A stretch of 8,676 nucleotides of DNA from Candidatus Krumholzibacteriia bacterium (lineage in GTDB: Bacteria > Krumholzibacteriota > Krumholzibacteriia > LZORAL124-64-63). The notes below the pieces were generated by a model that saw only the letters and a list, made by a program, of their open reading frames with translations, did not search any database and was not told the DNA's origin. This document shows, in pieces, positions 4,989 through 8,676 of this stretch. The stretch spans positions 1 to 8,676 of the forward strand of contig JAQULN010000099.1 of assembly GCA_028718575.1 (NCBI GenBank), written 5' to 3'. Numbering within the stretch: position 1 is the stretch's first letter; each line of letters begins with the position of its first letter. A program made the position numbers and the translations under genes.

Positions 4989-5660
4989 ATGAAGAAATTG
5001 TTAGCACTCGCTCTTGTGGCACTGATGGCCGGCGGCGCCTTCGCGCAGGCGGAGTTCAACTACGAGCCTTGCCAGAACCAGTTGGCCATCTTCAACTCGC
5101 CGGATCTGCCCGACGGCGTTCCTGGGGACTTCGCGGAGGATTACGCGGCCCTGGCGGATCTGCCGCTTGCCTCCGGAATGGTTCCGATTCACGTTTTCGG
5201 CATCAAGTGCACGCAGCCCATCCTGGGTTACGATGCGTTCTTCACGTTGCCGGCTTCTTTGGTGGGCTTGTCCCACGCCGCATCGCCTGGCAACAACTGG
5301 ATCAACCTCGGCGATGCTGTTAATATTCTGTCTGGCTTTGCGGCGCCGATTTCGCCGGACGTGAACGGCAACGTCTACCTGAGCGTCATGACGGTGTTCG
5401 TGTCGGCGGAGGCCCCTGGTGATATCTTCGCGGGTCCCTCGGAACCCTCGGGCGTCGGCGGCGTTGGCCCGACCTTCAACATGGGCGGCGAGTACATGCG
5501 GGTGAACTTCATCGACATGCCGTACGACGGCTGCGACGAACCTGCCCCGGCTGAGGGACGTGTTGCGGTGGTCAACGGCGGCACGAGCCCGATCGTGGTC
5601 CGTGGTACGATCGCCACCGAGACCATGACCCTGTCCGGCGTGAAGGCTCTGTTCCAATAA
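4989..5660 (+). CDS. Exported protein of unnamed GPTFNMGG family, copy 1
   Basis: A 223-residue protein of unknown function. Residues 1-21 are a classical signal peptide (MKKLLALALVALMAGGAFAQA). The mature part begins near FNYEPCQNQLAIF and appears beta-rich. Its strongest blocks are LGYDA, WINLGDAVNILSGF, GNVYLS and GPSEPSGVGGVGPTFNMGG (149-167), followed by DGCDEPA. Cys28 and Cys182 match cysteines in the downstream paralogue and may form a disulfide; Cys74 is unique to this copy. The C-terminus ends in a short amphipathic-looking tail (METMTLSGVKALFQ region) that the paralogue lacks. The start is well supported by GAGGAG 8 nt upstream. It probably shares a transcript with the dockerin-like gene and is closed by the terminator at 5686. 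Its style matches secreted proteins of FCB candidate phyla, but I know no characterised member. Confidence 0.87.
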   Translation: MKKLLALALVALMAGGAFAQAEFNYEPCQNQLAIFNSPDLPDGVPGDFAEDYAALADLPLASGMVPIHVFGIKCTQPILGYDAFFTLPASLVGLSHAASPGNNWINLGDAVNILSGFAAPISPDVNGNVYLSVMTVFVSAEAPGDIFAGPSEPSGVGGVGPTFNMGGEYMRVNFIDMPYDGCDEPAPAEGRVAVVNGGTSPIVVRGTIATETMTLSGVKALFQ

Positions 5661-5685
5661 GCCTTGCCAGATCAGGCGATGGATG

Positions 5686-5715
5686 ACGGCCCCGAGCGCA
5701 AGCTCGGGGCCGTTT
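5686..5715 (+). terminator. Intrinsic terminator after the 223-aa exported protein gene
   Basis: CGGCCCCGAGC (5687-5697) pairs perfectly with GCTCGGGGCCG (5702-5712) around a GCAA tetraloop. A5686 can also pair with T5713, and the stem runs into TTT (5713-5715). The T-run is short, but the 11-12 bp GC stem capped by a GNRA loop is strong. It ends the transcription unit that begins near 4124. Confidence 0.85.
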
Positions 5716-5770
5716 CACGTGCCTGGCTCGAACGCAGACGTCATCACCTGGTGTTCTGGACAGCCCCGCG

Positions 5771-5799
5771 CCGACAGGTTACAGTTCTTCATGAATAAT
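5771..5799 (+). promoter_or_regulatory. Candidate promoter for the paralogous exported protein gene
   Basis: CCGACA (5771-5776; 4 of 6, with GACA intact) and AATAAT (5794-5799; 5 of 6) are separated by 17 nt. It lies between the terminator at 5715 and the gene starting at 5865, which fits independent expression. The leader also holds a 6-bp hairpin GGCGGT/ACCGCC (5829-5847) just before the Shine-Dalgarno. Confidence 0.5.
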
Positions 5800-5864
5800 C
5801 CGGGCTTCTAAGGCATACCGAAACGGATGGCGGTTTGGCGTACCGCCGCAGGACGGGGGGTCTC

Positions 5865-6509
5865 ATGCGGATCGCGGTCTTTGTCTGGTGTCTCATCTGT
5901 GCCGCCGTTCTCGACGACGGCGTCATGGCCACGCATGACTACGTGCCATGCCGCAATCAGTTCGGGATCTTCCGTGTCAGCGAGCTGCCGGAGGCGACGC
6001 GCGAGCATCGCGAGGCGCTCGCGACGTTGCTCGATTTCGCGCCCACGCCGTCGGTTCCTTTCTCCGCCCATGTCATGGTGATCGGAGCGACGGAACCTGT
6101 GTTGGGATATGACGCGACGATCGATCTCGGCGAGACGGGGTTGCGAGCGTTGGATCATGCGCCGCCGGACGGGGTGCATTGGATCAACCTCGGTGATGCG
6201 TTGAATATCCTCGCTGGGTACAACAGGCCGCTGCTGCCGGACGCCGCGGGAAATATCCATCTGAGCACGCTGACGCTCGTCGGTCCGGAGCCGCGCGCGG
6301 GGGATATTCGCATGGGTCCCTCGACGCCGTCGGGCGTCGGCGGCGCTGGCCCGACGTTCAACATGGGTGGACGTTACGTGCGGGCGAATTTCCTCGACCG
6401 GCAGGCCGACGGGTGCGACGAGCCGGCGGCCGCCACCGGCAGGGTCGCCACGGTCTTCGGGGGCACGGGCAGCCTGGCGGTTCGCGGAACGGCCGCCCAA
6501 GAAGACTGA
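5865..6509 (+). CDS. Exported protein of unnamed GPTFNMGG family, copy 2
   Basis: A 214-residue paralogue of the upstream 223-residue exported protein, function unknown. The likely signal peptide is MRIAVFVWCLICAAVLDDGVMA, with cleavage near residue 22. Shared blocks are PCRNQFGIF, LGYDA, HWINLGDALNILAGY, GNIHLS, then GDIRMGPSTPSGVGGAGPTF and NMGGRY, and DGCDEPA. By eye, about two thirds of residues are identical over the C-terminal 66-residue block, and much less before it. Cys29 and Cys184 correspond to Cys28 and Cys182 of copy 1. The protein stops at VRGTAAQED and lacks the last dozen or so residues of copy 1. I chose ATG 5865 because a purine-rich ribosome site (AGGACGGGGGG, 5850-5860) precedes it and it starts a normal signal peptide. 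The same frame reaches a TTG at 5835 that would add a charged, less plausible N-terminus. Confidence 0.85.
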   Translation: MRIAVFVWCLICAAVLDDGVMATHDYVPCRNQFGIFRVSELPEATREHREALATLLDFAPTPSVPFSAHVMVIGATEPVLGYDATIDLGETGLRALDHAPPDGVHWINLGDALNILAGYNRPLLPDAAGNIHLSTLTLVGPEPRAGDIRMGPSTPSGVGGAGPTFNMGGRYVRANFLDRQADGCDEPAAATGRVATVFGGTGSLAVRGTAAQED

Positions 6510-6514
6510 AGATC

Positions 6515-6547
6515 GCCGCAAGCCTCCGTGCCTGCCCGTCTTGCGGC
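6515..6547 (+). terminator. Terminator-like hairpin without a T-run after copy 2
   Basis: GCCGCAAG (6515-6522) pairs with CTTGCGGC (6540-6547) around a 17-nt loop, 6 nt after the stop codon. It is not followed by a T-run on the + strand, so it may be a weak or Rho-assisted terminator or an mRNA 3'-end stabiliser. Confidence 0.35.
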
Positions 6548-6571
6548 CCGAAATCGTCACCGCACTCTGGT

Positions 6572-6600
6572 TTGACCAGCGATGCCCTTGTTAGTATCAT
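6572..6600 (+). promoter_or_regulatory. Near-consensus promoter for the C25 peptidase-like gene
   Basis: TTGACC (6572-6577) and TATCAT (6595-6600) each match the sigma-70 consensus at 5 of 6 positions and are 17 nt apart. This is the best promoter in the window. Transcription would start near 6607, leaving a leader of about 68 nt before the ATG at 6675. Confidence 0.72.
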
Positions 6601-6674
6601 GCTAGAAGAGTGCAGGCGCTCGACCTCATCGGTATTCGCCTTGTCCTGATCCCCTGAGAATGGAGACCCGATCC

Positions 6675-8676
6675 ATGCCCGCCTACCGGTCCCTGGGTGG
6701 GACGCATTCGACCATCCGCAAGGCCCTCGTATCAATCCTTTGGCTAGCCGTTGGCGCCGATATGACGGTGGCGGCGGCAGCGCCGCGGGTTCTGCGAAGC
6801 AACTCAGAGGAACTGCTTTTCTCTCTCGACGTGCCTGCCATCGCTTGGCGCCAGGCGCCGGTCGCCACTGGCGACGGGCCGGCCTGGGATGCGGTTCTGC
6901 CCGGTTTCGTGGCGAGTGGTACGCCCAGCCAAGTTCGCGTGCCCCGCGCGGGCGGCTGGTTGTTGGTGCCGCCGGGCACGACGCCGCGGCTGGAGGTGGT
7001 GCGCGAGGAGTGGCAGCCTCTGGATGGCCGCCGGCTCTCGACCGTGCCGGTCCCCGTCATCGAGCATGACCCGGAAACCGGCCGGCCCTTCGAACGCCGG
7101 TTGCTGCCGCAACCCGGTCAGCCATTGCCCACCGACAAGATCCCGGAAGCGGTGCTGGCCGAGATGCAGCGGCCGGATCCGGCGCTGCAACCCGGGCCGG
7201 CGGTGCGCCTGGGCGAGGTCACCTGGTGGCGTGGGCGCCGTATCGTCTCGTATACGATCCTGCCGATCAAGGTCAGTGAGCAGACCTACGCGCAAGAAGT
7301 CTTGCAGCGGGGCGAATGGCGTGTGCGCTTTGTGGCCGACCCCGCCGCGGGCAGAAGCGGCCCGCCGGCTGCGAAGAGGCGACTGGGCAGCGGGGGGGAC
7401 GGACGCTTCGGCGCGTATTTCCTCAACGGCGACATTCTCGCGGGACTGCCCACCGAGGCGATTCATCAGGGTAGCGGTCCGGCCAAGGTCGCGCGTCCTG
7501 CGGCGGTCGGGACGTCGTTGGGTTATCCCGAGGTGCGCATTCCCGTCAACCGCACCCGGCTCTATCGCGTGCGAGCCAGCGAACTGCAGGCTGGCGGCCT
7601 CTTGCCGCAGACTCCCGTCCAGTTGAATCAGATTCGCCTCTACCAGCGCCGCTATCTGGCTCAGCTCGACGACCCGGCCGACGACGAGACCGCGCCCTAT
7701 CTGGAGATCGAGGTCCCGATCCACATGGTCGCCAGCGGCGAGACCTTCAGCGGCGAGGCGTTGTTTCTGTTCTGGGGCCTCCGCCCGAGCGACGATGGCG
7801 CATTCGACTACGTCCGCGAGGGTGTCTACTACTCGGTCCCAGCCGTCAGCGACTCCCTTGAAATCAACAACGCGAACAATATCTACTGGCTGCAGCTTGC
7901 CGACCCGGCTCCGAGCAGCAGCTGGGCGCGCATGGAGCAGGGGACGCTGCCCCCGGCGCAAGGCGCTCCGGAACAGTATTACCAGCGGACCGACGTCTAT
8001 GCCGAAGCCATAGCCTACCGGGAAAACGTGCCGTTCATCACCACGGACCGGTACTACTACAACCGGAGCAGCGATTATTCCGTGCAGGTCACCCTACGGC
8101 CTTCGTCGCCGGTTGCCGGCCAGGTCGATGCTCGGTTGCAGGCAGGGATCGCCAGCAACTCGAACGACGAGCGGGATCTGCAATTGGATCTCATGGTCGG
8201 CGAGACCCCGATTGCGGTCCTGCCGGGATACACGGCGAACAACGCGAGCGTTCGCGTCTACGACGCGGAGTTGCCGGCCGCCGCGCTGGACTTCGAGAGT
8301 TTCTCCCTGCGCATCCGCAGGACCAACACCGTGTTGCCCCTGGCCAGTTTCCTCGACTGGGTCAAGATCAGCTACAACGCCCGCTATATCGCCCCGGCGG
8401 GACGCTTGCAGTTTCCCGGGGGCGATGGTGTCGCTTACAGCAGCTTGGAGATTCCCGGTTTCGACACGAACGACGTCGGTCTGGTGGAGGTGACCAATCC
8501 GCGGGCGCCGTTGTTCATCGCACTTTCTGCCGGCAACGTCGTTCCTGTCGGTGGTGCTTACGTGCTGTCCCTGTACGTCGATCAGAGCGGTGGTCCTCGG
8601 GAATTCTATGCCGCCACGCGTATGACCACCAACGGTGTCGCCGAGATCCTGTACAACGAAGCGAGTCTGGCTCCCG
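6675..8676 (+). CDS. C25-family (gingipain/PorU-like) peptidase precursor, N-terminal part
   Basis: The frame is open from ATG 6675 to the right edge (667 codons), so the protein is truncated by the window. Residues 1-36 give a signal peptide (basic n-region, then ALVSILWLAVGADMTVAAAA). The rest matches the prodomain layout of C25 cysteine peptidases: a vP-type stretch (QVRVPRAGGWLLVPPGTTP), VSYTILPIKV, the module starting LYRVRASELQAGGL near 296, NNIYWLQL at 401-408, LDWVKISYNARYIAP from 560, and GFDTNDVGLVEVTNPRAPLF from 595. This pattern normally leads directly into the catalytic domain, which would begin just outside the window, so no catalytic His/Cys can be checked. ATG 6675 has GGAG (6662-6665) upstream; an in-frame ATG at 6660 is possible but poorly placed. 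In Bacteroidetes such proteins include gingipains and the type IX secretion sortase PorU. Whether this is a sortase or a secreted protease cannot be decided. Confidence 0.8.
   Translation, partial: MPAYRSLGGTHSTIRKALVSILWLAVGADMTVAAAAPRVLRSNSEELLFSLDVPAIAWRQAPVATGDGPAWDAVLPGFVASGTPSQVRVPRAGGWLLVPPGTTPRLEVVREEWQPLDGRRLSTVPVPVIEHDPETGRPFERRLLPQPGQPLPTDKIPEAVLAEMQRPDPALQPGPAVRLGEVTWWRGRRIVSYTILPIKVSEQTYAQEVLQRGEWRVRFVADPAAGRSGPPAAKRRLGSGGDGRFGAYFLNGDILAGLPTEAIHQGSGPAKVARPAAVGTSLGYPEVRIPVNRTRLYRVRASELQAGGLLPQTPVQLNQIRLYQRRYLAQLDDPADDETAPYLEIEVPIHMVASGETFSGEALFLFWGLRPSDDGAFDYVREGVYYSVPAVSDSLEINNANNIYWLQLADPAPSSSWARMEQGTLPPAQGAPEQYYQRTDVYAEAIAYRENVPFITTDRYYYNRSSDYSVQVTLRPSSPVAGQVDARLQAGIASNSNDERDLQLDLMVGETPIAVLPGYTANNASVRVYDAELPAAALDFESFSLRIRRTNTVLPLASFLDWVKISYNARYIAPAGRLQFPGGDGVAYSSLEIPGFDTNDVGLVEVTNPRAPLFIALSAGNVVPVGGAYVLSLYVDQSGGPREFYAATRMTTNGVAEILYNEASLAP

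Noticed and set aside
5835..5864. TTG start giving a 10-residue longer copy 2
   Set aside because: It places MAYRRRTGGL before a normal signal peptide and lies within a hairpin; ATG 5865 has a good ribosome site.
5808..6560. A 250-codon minus-strand open frame over copy 2
   Set aside because: Arginine- and histidine-rich shadow typical of GC-rich coding DNA; the + strand product is clearly homologous to its neighbour.
6483..6560. Frameshift that would restore the missing tail of copy 2
   Set aside because: I translated the other frames after the stop codon and none resembles the copy 1 tail.
6804..7961. A 385-codon open frame on the minus strand
   Set aside because: It is the shadow of the C25-like gene. 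The + frame has a signal peptide, a near-consensus promoter and family motifs, whereas the minus product is arginine-rich without recognisable domains.
1..8676. CRISPR array, insertion sequence or prophage genes
   Set aside because: No spaced direct repeats, transposase or phage-type proteins were recognised on either strand.

Overview
The window is GC-rich bacterial DNA with all recognisable genes on the + strand. It has two parts: a conserved housekeeping block (1 to about 3960) and an accessory block of exported proteins (about 3961 to 8676). The combination of a dockerin-like calcium-loop protein, small signal-peptide proteins of an unnamed family and a gingipain/PorU-like (peptidase family C25) precursor, in a GC-rich genome, suggests an uncultured phylum of the FCB superphylum such as Eisenbacteria or Krumholzibacteriota. 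That placement is an inference from protein style, not proof.

Housekeeping block: the 3' end of lspA (signal peptidase II) overlaps an RluA/RluD-type pseudouridine synthase. A promoter (1280-1308) and a GC-rich 5' hairpin then precede a partner-switching pair: a STAS anti-sigma-factor antagonist and an RsbW-type histidine-kinase-fold ATPase. No sigma factor lies beside the pair. ruvX (yqgF) and mltG follow closely, the last two overlapping by 4 nt, so 1356-3661 could be one transcript. A second promoter overlaps the mltG stop codon. It precedes a 58-residue two-helix membrane protein whose last three codons and stop lie inside the 5' end of a tRNA-Val(UAC) gene.

Accessory block: after an AT-richer spacer comes a candidate promoter and a roughly 110-nt leader that can fold into a closing stem with two internal hairpins ending at a strong Shine-Dalgarno. 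It precedes an exported Ig-like/dockerin-like protein. An exported protein (223 aa) follows without an obvious promoter of its own, then a strong intrinsic terminator. A diverged paralogue of that protein (214 aa) has its own promoter. Last, behind a near-consensus promoter, is a long open frame (667 codons, running off the right edge) that looks like the N-terminal part of a C25-family/PorU-like peptidase. It was recovered by reading the frame by eye because it has no stop in the window.

How the parts may work together: LspA and MltG serve the envelope, the STAS/ATPase pair is likely a regulatory switch, and the right half encodes cell-surface or secreted material. The peptidase-like protein may process exported proteins, possibly including its neighbours. 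That link is a hypothesis from gene order only.
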